Shown here piece after piece: positions 46,101-56,900 of a stretch of 64,000 nt of DNA. Below the pieces are notes generated by a model, which saw nothing but the letters and a program-made list of their open reading frames with translations, was not told the DNA's origin and did no database searches. The stretch comes from Branchiostoma floridae. Taxonomy: Eukaryota > Chordata > Leptocardii > Amphioxiformes > Branchiostomatidae. Location of the stretch: assembly GCF_000003815.2 (NCBI RefSeq), contig NC_049995.1:15719163-15783162 (forward strand), written 5' to 3'. The position numbers and the translations under genes are program-made. Within the stretch, counting starts at the first letter, position 1. Every line of letters begins with the position of its first letter.

Positions 46101-48060
46101 GGCCACCCCCATCAGCCTTAAACCCCCTCAAAAACAACGGATAAATGTTAGCCCACGGATAAAGGGGAACATCTTACCCTGATGGACTCGGCGAACCCCA
46201 CGGCGCCGAACTTGCTGGCACAGTAGTCCGACAGACCGGCAACCCCCATCAGACCCGCAGAGGACGCGATGCTGACCAGGTGTCCGTGGTTCTGTTCCAT
46301 CATATGGGGCAGGAACGCTTTTGTGGTCTGAGGGGTAGAGAAGGGGGTGATTTGCATGTTTCATATGCATAACTACGGTTAATTTACATAATTGTCATTC
46401 TGTTCTATCACGTGGAGAAGGGACGCTGGAGGACGCAATGCTGACGAGGTGTCCGTGGTTCTGTTCCATCATATGCGGCAGGAACGCCTTCGTGGTCTGT
46501 TTGGGGTAGAGAAATAGGTAATTTGCATATGCAAAATAATTTGCATAATTATCGTGATTCTGTTTCATCATGTGGGTGAGGAACGCCTTGTTGGTCTGTT
46601 TGGGGTAGAGAACTACTTTAATTTGCATATTTTGTACGCATGCTTTGTACGGATAATAATATATTCCGTCGTCATATAGCTATAGGTTGAGGAATTCCTT
46701 AGTGGTCTGTTGGGGTAGAGAATGTATAATTTGCATGTTTTACATGCATAATTATGGTAAATTTGCATACGCTTTTTCGATTGTATTTCATCATGTGGGG
46801 AGAAAGTAGAGAAGAGATAATTTCCATATTTTATACACACAATTCAAATGAATGATAATTTCGTAGGTTTGATGCAGGTTTTTCTCACCCAGAAGTGTGC
46901 GTTGGTGTTGATGTCCATGGTTTTCTGGATGAGGTCATCAGGGCAGTCCAGAAACTTCCGGCCCGTCACGATCCCAGCGTTGTTGATCAGGATGGTCACG
47001 TGACCCACGCTAGTCTTCACCTGTTGTGAAATCATAGCAAACACCACTGTTTATACTTTACACATGAGGTGTTTGCCGACCCATATGTCTGGGGGCTAAA
47101 TGCAAGGGGGTGCACCTGTTAAATACTATTACGGATTCCGTGTTACGTTAGGCCTATACAGTCCTAATGTCCAACCGGAGTCCTGTCGGGCAGCTACCGG
47201 GAACAAAAAGCATGATGTAAAGACACCACACTACAGAAGACGCAAAGAGAATAGTAGTGGGGATTATTTGTGTATATTTCTACGGATACATTTTTTGGGG
47301 GGCCCGGTTTGGAAATGTGACGCAGGCCTATAAACTGGGGAGTCACTTCTACGTTGAAGCATTACACTGTACAACCAAGGTGCCCCGAGAGCCAAGACAG
47401 TGTCGAGAAAGTTTTAGAGCGGTAACTATACGTCCTCGTTATAACCAAGCATACATGTATGTTCCCAGTAAACGTCAATTCGAACCTCGGTTCGATTAGG
47501 AGATAACCGAACGGTCAGGGTTCTAACCTTCGTTCGATTAGGAGATAATCGAACCAAGGTTCGACTGAGGGTTCGATTGTCTCTAAGTCTCGGTTCGAAC
47601 TGAGGGCATAGTAACACCAAGGACCAAAGAGGTTGAAAAATATCTCCTAGGTAACACCAAGGAGGTTATATCTAATATAACCTCCTTGGTAACACCAACA
47701 GTGAATGACCGCTCGGTCACTGACCTGCTGCGCGACCCTGTAGATGTCGTCCCTCTTGCTACAGTCGCACACGAAGCCGAACGCCTTCCCTCCTTCCTGC
47801 CGAATCATCTGCACAGTCGCCTCGTTCGCCTCCTCGTTGATGTCCCAGGCGACGATGGTGGCCCCCAGGCGGGCGAAGCTGAGCGCCATGCCGCGGCCGA
47901 GCCCGCTGCCCGCCCCGGTGATCAGCGCGATCTCGCCCGAGACGGACTTCTTGGCGGGCGGGAAAATAAAACTCACGAGGTTGACTAGTCCAGCGATCAG
48001 CGAAAAGAGCATCAGCATACCGAATCGAAGGGCGACCACGAAGCCCTTTAGGATCGACAT
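43103..48060 (-). CDS. SDR16C-type short-chain dehydrogenase/reductase, copy 3 (310 aa)
   Basis: Third SDR16C paralogue. Exons: 48060-47725, 47020-46889, 46327-46178, 44795-44701, 44296-44180 and 43205-43103 (TGA), 933 nt, all with AG/GT borders. The first ~30 residues, the membrane anchor, differ from copies 1 and 2. The Rossmann core of exon 1 and all of exon 2 are almost identical to them. [12 protein letters not shown] and NNAG are intact; the catalytic set is Ser178, Tyr191 and Lys195 (YCASK). Exon 3 carries LMGVAGLSD where copy 1 has LAGTAGLAD. The C-terminus ends RQGNKKEK. It lies tail to tail with copy 2 and head to head with MED16. An AATAAA on this strand (42786-42791) is about 310 nt past the stop. 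Introns carry extra copies of the exon-3 start and end, the exon-5 end and the exon-6 start. An assembly gap lies in intron 3. Confidence 0.92.
43272..43444. mobile_element. MITE downstream of SDR copy 3's final intron acceptor
   Basis: Termini AGACTCCATAGGTAGCT and ACCTATGGAGTCT; the arms continue as AACCGTAGAAATGGAA / TTCCATTTCTACGGTT. Located in intron 5 of SDR copy 3. Confidence 0.75.
43595..43627 (-). repeat. Copy of SDR-3 exon-6 acceptor and start
   Basis: GATCTTCCAG|GTTAGTTCC... matches the real acceptor and first ~30 nt of exon 6 (exon from 43205), about 400 bp upstream in the sense direction. Confidence 0.8.
43996..44179 (-). repeat. Two copies of SDR-3 exon-5 end plus donor with CAAA tracts
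   Basis: Copies at 44086-44139 and 43996-44051 repeat the last ~54 nt of exon 5 and its GTAAG donor, separated by CAAA repeats on the sense strand. Confidence 0.88.
44938..45030. repeat. Tandem repeat of a palindrome (three ~31-bp units)
   Basis: Each unit contains the palindrome TTAACACCAGTGGTGTTAA (centre variant GGTGCCGGTG in the third) followed by TTCATTTTGAA. In SDR copy 3 intron 3. Confidence 0.9.
45355..45620. mobile_element. Terminal-inverted-repeat element interrupted by the assembly gap
   Basis: The left arm (TTAATGCCCCG..., through GTATATGGTGAGATAAT) is the inverted complement of the right arm (ATTATCTCACCATATAC... CGGGGCATTAA). The arms are about 40 bp with an unresolved centre. 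No coding capacity was seen. Confidence 0.7.
45396..45495. other. Assembly gap (100 N) inside an inverted-repeat element
   Basis: Run of N in intron 3 of SDR copy 3. It is flanked by matching inverted arms, so it probably marks an unresolved palindrome or transposon. Confidence 0.99.
46041..46115 (-). repeat. Copy of SDR-3 exon-3 end plus donor
   Basis: The last ~75 nt of exon 3 with donor, downstream of the real exon. Only a few, mostly synonymous, differences. Confidence 0.88.
46400..46810 (-). repeat. Decaying array of SDR-3 exon-3 acceptor edges
   Basis: Exon-start copies with upstream CTCTACCCCAAACAG-type acceptors end at 46496 (about 70 nt of exon retained), 46595 (about 36 nt) and 46706 (about 20 nt), with a trace near 46790. 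Spacers share TTTGCATA motifs. Copies shorten and diverge with distance from the exon at 46327. Confidence 0.85.
47480..47605. repeat. Repeats and inverted repeats of GGTTCGATTAGGAGATAA
   Basis: GGTTCGATTAGGAGATAACC and CGTTCGATTAGGAGATAATC recur, with complementary GAACCAAGGTTCGA segments. Intron 1 of SDR copy 3. Confidence 0.7.
47656..47690. other. Perfect 16-bp-arm hairpin
   Basis: ACCAAGGAGGTTATAT and ATATAACCTCCTTGGT separated by CTA, about 35 nt past the SDR-3 exon-1 donor. It could form a strong intronic RNA hairpin. Confidence 0.9.
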
Positions 48061-48289
48061 TTTTTAGTCTTTTGGCCTCAAGAGATGTAGAAATGATTAT
48101 GTACACTTGGTCAAAATGGTAGCTGCACCCAGTCACCTGAACTTTTTAGTGGGTCACTGTGCGGCACTCTTTGGCCCCTCCGGTCCTTTATACCATGTCA
48201 ATATTGATCACGTGATTAGGTTCAACACGCCTTTTCCATTGATGATTGAAGAAGTTTCTCCAAGCAGATCCTATGGTAGCATAAGATAC

Positions 48290-48501
48290 TGCTCAATGTG
48301 GGGATTTAATTTCGCGGTAGCGGGACAAAGGACTTTTCGAGGTGGTTTTAAGTTCGCGGTAGCACCATGCACTGTAGTCTCTTTACCTTTACTGCCATGG
48401 GAAAATGTTCGCGGTGGTTTAAAGTTCGCGGTGTTGTAAAGCGGTCACCGCAAAAACCGCGAACATTAAACCACCACGAAAGTTTCTGCATTAACAGTAG
48501 T
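48290..48501. mobile_element. MITE family B, copy 4, inserted in another MITE
   Basis: Inverted copy with a degraded left end and right end TGCATTAACAGTA. It splits an element whose outer parts (CTCCAAGCAGATCCTA... at 48258 and ...GATACTATCTTATAAC to 48600) match the uninterrupted relative at 5335-5507. Confidence 0.7.
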
Positions 48502-48799
48502 ATCAAAAGCTTGCAGAAGAGTGAAGCCGGCCGAGGAGTGTGCATTGACTCCCTTTGGCCAGCTCTGCTCCTTGGCCAACTTTGATACTATCTTATAACA
48601 GGTCATAACAATGCTTGAAAATATAAAATTGGGTCATTTCTTGTTGCTTTGATAGTGGATTTTTTTCTGTCGTATAGTAATTCTGATTTAATGAAAGTGG
48701 CAACAACACAAAAATATGCCAAGCAAAGTTACGATTATTCATCCAAACATCTGCTTGAAGTTTAGCTCTTGGAACGAGACATGACATCAGCCTGGGTAC

Positions 48800-49517
48800 G
48801 AGGGCGGGTCAAAGGTCACCATTGCAAACATGGCGGCATGAAGCTAAAATTTTGCGCGTGATGTCTTTTGTTCACATTTTCGCGGTATTTGAATAAGTTT
48901 GAAGCTGATTTTTGGGCAAAAGGTAAGGCATAATAGCAGTTCTGAGTAAGGATAGAAAGATGGAAGCTAACTGTTCGTTGTCGTTTCAGAGGAAATGATT
49001 TAATTGTTCGTTTTGTGCCCCCCTCCCCAGTTTTTTTGCTTTGTTTTGAAATGAGGTAAAACTTTTAAAAGCAATCTACAGTTACTAGTATTACGGTAGA
49101 CGAGAGTTCTTGACGACATTAGTAGACGAGACTGCTTCTGCTCGCCCCTTTTGTTTTACTGAAAAATATCATGCAGTTTGAAAAGAAAGAAACTTTCTTT
49201 CTTCCTTCCTTAATTAGTGCCTAGGATCATTATGTTGATCATTATGGCGCAGTCTTTACTTATCCGAGGGACGGCCTTAGCCAAAGCTAGGTACTCATTT
49301 TCACCTGAGTGAAGCGGGGAAAGTTGTGTTAAGTGCCTTTCCTAAGGGCACAAGATCGGTGACACGGCAGGGTTCGAACTCAGGACCTCTTGGGCCTGAG
49401 CCCAACTCGCTGCCGATTATGCCACACAATCTTGCAATGTAACGTTACTGCAGTAACTTTTTCATTGTTTCACTTTCACCAGTTTTTTAAATTATATTTC
49501 TGCAGGTATAATAAGCC
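48800..49517 (+). promoter_or_regulatory. Putative MED16 promoter, untranslated first exon and 5' UTR intron
   Basis: Seen: a perfect YY1-type motif AACATGGCGGC at 48827-48837, typical just downstream of TATA-less housekeeping transcription starts. A DR1 nuclear-receptor half-site pair (GGGTCA-A-AGGTCA) lies at 48806-48818. A good donor AAAAG|GTAAGG is at 48922/48923, and an acceptor TTTCTGCAG|GT ends at 49505, 12 nt before the MED16 ATG. Inferred: a noncoding exon from about 48.83 to 48.922 kb spliced to 49506. A minus-strand SINE lies inside the inferred intron. The DR1 could be chance. The 770-bp spacing to SDR copy 3 also allows a shared bidirectional promoter. Confidence 0.5.
49250..49437 (-). 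mobile_element. tRNA-derived SINE, family 1, minus-strand copy
   Basis: On the minus strand it reads a tRNA-like head with B box (GAGTTCGAACCC), then CTTGTGCCCTTAGGAAAGGCA, as in 33652-33910. Lies in the presumed MED16 5' UTR intron. Confidence 0.75.
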
Positions 49518-50933
49518 ATGGATGTGGTGTTTGTGAGTGAGTGGGAGAAACAAGACCAGGTCCGTTCCTACGTCCTCCCCACCCCATACGTCTGTTCCTG
49601 GTCCTGTCGGAATGTGCTTGCCTTCGCAGGTCCTGTACAGGTAGGTGTTGTTGTTGTTGTTGTTTTTGTTTTTGTTGTTTTTGTTGTTGTTGTTGAGTAG
49701 GAGAGACAAGACCAGGTCCGCTCCTATGTCCTCCCCACCCCATACGTCTGTTCCTGGTCCTGTAGGAATGTGCTGGCCTTCGCAGGACCTGTGCAGGTAG
49801 GTGTTATTGTTGTTGTTGTTGTTGGGTGTTGTTGTTGTTGTTGTTGTACAGGTAGGTGTGGTTGTTGTTGTTGGTGGTGGTAGGTGTGGTTGTTGTTGTT
49901 GTTGTACAGGTAGGTGTGGTTGTTGTTGTTGTTGTTGTTGGTAGGTGTGGTTGTTGTCGTTGTTGTTCATGGTCCTGTCAGAATGTGCTGGCCTTCGCAG
50001 GACCTATGCAGGTAGGTGCTAATGCTACCATATCAGTTCTTAGAATTGGATCATTAAGCTTTGGTCCACTGTTCATTGTACTTATTCTCTCTTTGTCATA
50101 TTTTAAGAGCTATAATGTAAAGAGCTAGATGTATTTCCTGGGTACAATGAACCTGTAAGTAAATATTGTACATAGTGTTAGAGTAGTATAGATCTTCCAC
50201 TGTTTAGTACAAATGTGTGCGGAAGAACGTAGTCTGAATGTAGGGACTCAACTAGCCTGATTAAATCTCGCTTATAGCAGCCCACCAAACAACCGCCGGC
50301 CCCCTAGGGAGGGTCCAGTTACAGCCCTGGACAGAGGAGTTTGTGTTACACAGACTAGGATTCAACCTGAATACATTGAATGATTGAATTGTTTTGTAAA
50401 TTCGTGTGTTTGTGTGTGAATCTTTCCCTAAAGGCAAAGGTAAAGGTTGTAAAGGCCAGTAGACACTTTGTTGTGGAAAACTCAGTAGAAAACTAGCTTA
50501 ACTGTTAAACTACTTCAAGATCACTTTCTTTCACTTTATGAGTTTAATAGTAAATTAATGTGCTGTATGTTAATGCTCTTTAGGGTCCGTGGTCTGATGC
50601 CTCGCTGGTTCGACCCATCCATGTGGTTGACCCTGACCGACCCTGGGACGTTCACAGTTTCAGTACACAGCATGGGGAGGATATTGTGGCTCTGGAGTGG
50701 GACCCATCAGGAACACAGCTACTGTCTGCTGAGAGGTGAGTTAGTTAGTTAGTCTGTTAATTAATCAGTTAGTTAGTTAGTTACTTAGTTAGTTGGAACA
50801 TAGCTACTGTCTGCTGAAAGGTGAGTTAGTTAGTTAGTTAGTTAGTGTACAGGTTCAGTACACAACACGGAGAGGATATTGTGGCATTGGAATGGGACCC
50901 CTCAGGAACACAGCTGCTGTCTGCTGAGAGGTG

Positions 50934-50976
<43 letters not shown>

Positions 50977-53900
50977 GCACAGCTTCAGTACACAGCACGG
51001 AGAGGACATTGTGGCGCTGGAGTGGGACCCCTCAGGAACACAGCTACTGTCTGCTGAGAGGTTAGTTAGTTAGTTAGTCTGTTAATTAATCAGTTAGTTA
51101 GTTAGTTACTTAGTTAGTTGGAACACAGCTACTGTCTGCTGAGAGGTTAGATAGTTAGTTAGTCTGTTAGTTAGTCAGTTAGTTAGTTACTTAGTTAGTT
51201 GGAACACAGCTACTGTCTGCTGAGAGGTTAGCTAGTCAGTTAGTTAGTCTGTTAGTTAGTCAGTCAGTTAGTTAGTTAGTTAGTTAGTTGGAACACAGCT
51301 ACTGTCTGCTGAGACGTTAGTTAGTTAGTTAGTCAGTTAGTCAGTTTTTTTAGTTAGTTAGTTAGTTAGTTGGAACACAGCTACTGTCTGCTGAGAGGTT
51401 AGTTAGTCAGTTAGTTAGTTAGTTAATTAGTTAATTAGTTAGTTAGTTAGTGCACAGTTTCAGTACGCAGCACGGAGAGGATATTGTGGCTCTGGAGTGG
51501 GACCCCTCCGGAACACAGCTACTGTCTAAAGGTATGTTAATGATAATGATTGAATGAAAAGACACAACTATTGCTTTGAATTCACCAGTTGAAGTCAGAA
51601 TTGCCTTGAAGAAGGTGACAGACGGTCACCAAAATGTTGGTGAGAATAAAGCAAAAAAAGAGTCTCTTTATTCAGTGACGTACTTACCAACCTGATTAAA
51701 CTTTTCACGGAGATAATGATGATATGACCTCTGTTAGCTGAGGCAACTAGGCATGGGAGATCCAGTTTGAAGTTTTTCCTCCAGTTTTCTGCACATCCCT
51801 GGCTTCCCAAAAGTCTTGCCTACTGTGCCAGGGGGGGTTAGTCGTCTTCAAAAACCCCAAAGTACTCCACAACATGACCTGTTACAAACATTTCTCACTG
51901 TTCAAACACCCGGTCTAACATATTGAATAGAGCTCAGAGATGTTTGTACCAGATAGTAGCGACTTTGACTAAAGTTTGAGCGTCCCGTTTATGTACGAAC
52001 ATAACCGACACACTACAGAAGATTCCCGGGAGCAGTTCCGTCATTGGCGTCTGGAATTACAATATACATAAAGCAGGGCTCGAAATACAAGGTGCATGTG
52101 CACCCAGGTGCACCCAAAATTGGAGCTGTGCACCCAAATATTTTCTTGGGTTTATGTATGTAAAGATATCAAGGTGTACTAGTATACATCTGATGCATCA
52201 TATTCTTGACATCTAAGGGTTAGAAAGATAATAAAAATGTCTGTCATGGTACTTGTTTAAGAATTTGATAGCGTGTAACTATGTTTTGTTGTTAGGTTTT
52301 TCTGACATTCTACTTAAATCTAAGTGGTGCACCCAAAAATTTTTTGGTGCACCCAATTTTTTAAGCTGGGGGTACCAGTGCACCTAATCCCAACAGTGCA
52401 ACAGTTTGTTTAATTGTATTGTTGACCTTACTTTTCTCTCAGGTTTGGTGAAGTGAAACTCTGGTCCATGAAAGACTACCTGGTGAATGATTGGCACCTG
52501 GTGACCTCGGTTGACCTTGACGGTGAGGAAATCGTCACCCTGCAGTGGCTTCATGTTGGCGGTCGTCTGACCTTGAACAACATGAACATGACCTCTACCG
52601 TCTTCAACGAGAAAATCACGCACCAAAGCTACGCGCCCTCGCTATCGGAATTCGGAGGGAAGGCCTGCAATGGCTGGGTCGCTGTCACGGCAACAGGAAT
52701 GGTGTACATAACCGCGTTGAGTAAGGATAACACTCCGACAACCGTTAGTGAATGTTTAGGGAACGTACGTTCACGTGTTGTCGTGGCGGACGCCGCGTTC
52801 ACCGTAAAGGGGTTCGTGATCATTGCTTTATCCGACGGAAACAGCATGTCGCCAGTGAAGTTCTACAAACTCAAACTCAGCAATGTCAATGAGAAATGCA
52901 CCATGCATATCGAGCCGCTGCCAAGCTTCTTTCTACGCTGCGCGGTCGACCCAAATAAAAAGGATAAGTACACCAACGTGACGCACGTGAAGTTTGAACA
53001 CCGGGAAGGCGTGGAGCAAGTCGTGGTGGTGGTCTCTGGGACAAACTCGAGCACTATAGAGGTATTTCTTTTTATCTTTATTTTATTTTCTACCAGATCA
53101 CTTCAGTGTCACTGATGAAAGATACCGGTAGTGGATACTACGTCTGACCGTTTCCAAAATCATATCCAGTTGCTTGAGTAACTGCTTTTAGGCATATCTT
53201 ATTACAGTAGAAGCCAGTTGATTGCACACCGGATAATCGCACACTTCTGTTAATTGCACAAAATCCCACTGTACTTGGATGTATAGTCTTCATTGATGTG
53301 TCTTTTGCTAGGTCTGGGGGCTGAGGAATGAACCAGTGACGCTCCACAAGATCTTCCAACCGCAAGCGCCCGCGGGAAAACAGCCAATGGCGGTGAAGTG
53401 GGGATCTCTGACCACCATCGCGGACCGTCCGCTCGTTACCGCCCTTGCGGTACCGAAGTTACCGGTTCAGTCCAGCAACCTTATAGAGAGTAAGGGTTAC
53501 GACACGAAGTTCTTCAATGGCAGCGCTCTGGCGATAGCATTCCAGGATGGCAATATCCACCTTGTGCAGAGGTAGGAATTGATAAATAAGAAATAGGCCA
53601 AATAGCAATTCATCTAGATATTTTTGTACACTATAGCGTAAATATACTAATTTAGACCAGTTGACAGAATGTTCTTGAAATCTAACCATCAGAAAATTAC
53701 TTTTATTGTACTTTGCTGGACTGCTTGCTTGTTAGCTATAGAGTTACAAACTCCAGTTCTGAGCAAGGAGGTTGCAAGAGTTCTGAGATAGTGTAATAAG
53801 TTTTATAATTATGCTGATTTTCTACTTTATCTTATGTTGTACACTCAAGTTTTTTTTCTGTGCACCAAAATGGCTAGGTTAGGTACACCAGTGCACCTTT

Positions 53901-56900
53901 TCCCAAAAAAGAACTTTGAGCCCTGATTACCCTAGCGCATGTTAGAATTGGCGCCGATGAAAAATGCCTCTTATGAAACTTATGTCTATGGCTAATCCAT
54001 GAACGAAAGCATTGTTCTTTCTGGCAATGATAGCTTTATTTTATTGGCTTTCCTTTCTGCCAATAATAGGCATACCTCTGATAGCTTTATTTTCTTTTTT
54101 TCTTTCTGGCAATGATACAAAAAATGTAGGTATACCTCTGCTTTATTTTGTTGTGTTTCCAGATTGACCCTCCACACCCTGGCCATGTTCAGTCTGGACT
54201 CCTGGCAGCGAGGTTTGGAGGAGACGGTTGCCAAGCGACAGCGCCTCTCGATGTTCCGTTTCCTGTCGTGCTGCGAGCTGTCCGGGACGTGCTGCGGCCT
54301 CATGGGAGTTGACCCCGGCGGGAGGCTGTACGTTTTCCGATTGACCCCGTCGCTGACGCAAAACGTGGATCCCGCTCTTCCGATCAGACACGTGGTATCT
54401 CTATTGGAGTACTGTATGGTAAGCACGTTTTGTTATTCCACAACTTGGCATGTTTATGAAGGTTAGACATCCAGGTAAACAATATTATTCAAATACAATT
54501 CAATCTCTACAACTGGATAAAAAAGTAGATGCACTTTCAGACATTTCGACACATGTAGCATTGCTGTTGGAGTACTGTATGGTATGAAAAGTCTCATATT
54601 GTACACATAGGTAGAGGTAGTCCCATAGCCTTTTTGAGGCCCTAGGGACAGTGGGTTGTTATCCACACATGGTCTCACTGCTGGAGTACTGTATGGTGAG
54701 TATGAAAAGTCACAGTTTGAAGGTACATGTGAAGGTAATAGTAGTAGTGCCACCGTTATCAGGCTAGGGCTTTATGACGGGGTCCAAATTTTTTAGTGAC
54801 TGAGAGTTGTAACTACAGGCTTGTGTATTGTACATGGTCTCCCTGCTGGAGTACCGTATGGTAAACACTAGGGGTAGGTACCGGTACAGAAAATTCAGGT
54901 CCAGGTATGGTCCAGGTCTGGAGGATCAGGTCCAGGTCCAGACCTGAACCTGGACCTGATTGTCGTTGAAGAGATTCATAACTTGATAAGTCACGTATTT
55001 TTTCTTTAAACACTGACTAATTTTCAAAGGTAAACACACATACCTCCAAATTTTTTATGGCTATCAATCCATCTTGTTCACGGAGTGACCAAGTCTCGTG
55101 AGGGTGCAAGACTAGATCGAGACTTGCATGGACTGTAAGGATTGAAGTCTGCCATCTCTGACTGCCTTGTTTTGTTCTTGTTGTTTTCTCTTTATAATTA
55201 TTAACAGTTATCAGGTTGGGACTGTTGGGACGTACTGTTAGTGGTAGGACCCAGCATGGTGGAGTCTGTGATTGACAAGTTGACAGACAACTACAGTCAG
55301 CAGAGGGGTGAAATCTGCCATCTCTGACTGCCCTGTTATTTTCTCTTTAACAGTTATCAGGTTGGGACTGTTGGGATGTGCTTCTCCTGGTGGGACCAGG
55401 CATGGCGGAGTAGTAGCATTGAAGGGGTGAAGTCTGCCATCTCTGATTGTCTTAACTTGTCCCTCAATGTAGTGCCACAATAGTGTTTGGGATGAGGATA
55501 CATGCCTGATGTGAGGGGGTGAAGTCTGCTGTCTCTGACTGCCTTGTTGTTTGGAGGCTGTCTTTTCCATCACTGCATTTTGGATGGGAATAGACAACCT
55601 CGATGTGAGGGGGTGAAGTCTGCCATCTCTGACTGCCATGTTTTTTCCATCCCAGCTCTCAGGTTGGGACTGTCGAAACGTGCTACTGTGTAAGTAGCAA
55701 AAGTGCTGGAACCAAGCAAAATTGAGGGGGTGAAGTCTGCCATCTCTGACTCCCCTGTTGTTTTTCTACCCCAGCTCTCAGGTTGGGACTGTCGAAACGT
55801 GCTACTGTGTAAGTAGCAAAAGTGCTGGAACCAAGCAAAATTGAGGGGGTGAAGTCTGCCATCTCTGACTCCCCTGTTGTTTTTCTACCCCAGCTCTCAG
55901 GTTGGGACTGCTGGGATGTACTACTGGTAGTGGGACCAAGCATGGTGGAATCTGTGATTGACAAATTGACAGACAACTACAGTCAGCAGAACCCCGCCTT
56001 ACAGCAGATCCACCTCACCAAGTTTGTGGCCATCAAGGCAGCATTATACAGGTGAGTACCATTCTTAATGTTACCTTTATACTAATTATAGCACTGGGGA
56101 TCATCTCAAATATTCTCGTGTTATCTTAGAGGAGTCAGATCCACCTCACCAGGTTTGTCGCCATCAAGGCAGCATTATACAGGTGAGAACCGTTCTCAAT
56201 GTTACCTTAAGTTTATACTAATTATAGCACTGGGGATCATCTCAAATGTTCTCGTGTTATCCTAGAGGAGTCAGATCCACCTCACCAAGTTTGTGGCCAT
56301 CAAGGCAGCATTATACAGGTGAGTACCATTTAAAACTTTTTATTTTAATATATTTATACTCCCACCCATTCTTGCTGCAGTTATGAGTATGTGCACTAGA
56401 TGGCTCTTCTGAATCATAGACTAACATTTTCATACATATTATGTGGGATATATTTCATTGGAGAGTATTTCAGAGTATAGATATGTGCCCTTGATTAACA
56501 AACTTATTGTGTACTAGGTGTAAAATCTGATTTGTGGTTATTCGTATATTAAGATTTTTCCATAGAGAAAATGTGAATGTCTTGAAAACTTAACATTATT
56601 CTGGGCTGTTTAAGATAGCAACATTTCTACCTGTCCTGAAATCTTAACATAGTCTGAGTACCATCCTCCGTAGTGACCGTTGGCTCACTACTTTTACCAG
56701 CGATCACTACAGAGTATGGTACTCAGGCTAGTCTTACCATTATTTTGTTGTCAAAGTAGCAATTTCTTAACATCCCAATATCCCCACAGATTGACCAATA
56801 CTTTTTCCAGCGATCACTACAGAGAATGGTACTCAGCCTAGTCTTAACATTATTCTGTTTTGTCAAAGTAGCAATATCTTTACATTACAATATCTCCACA

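Noticed and set aside
49476-49970. 164-codon Asn/Thr/Gln-rich minus-strand ORF
   Set aside because: Antisense of TTG repeats and MED16 exon-1 copies; no independent coding evidence.
50736-51450. Telomere-like repeat (TTAG resembling TTAGGG)
   Set aside because: The unit is TTAG/GTTA of period 4 without GGG, tied to exon-edge copies, so it is a microsatellite, not interstitial telomere.
52384-52626. Minus-strand ORF opposite MED16 exon 3
   Set aside because: Shadow of the clearly conserved plus-strand MED16 coding frame.
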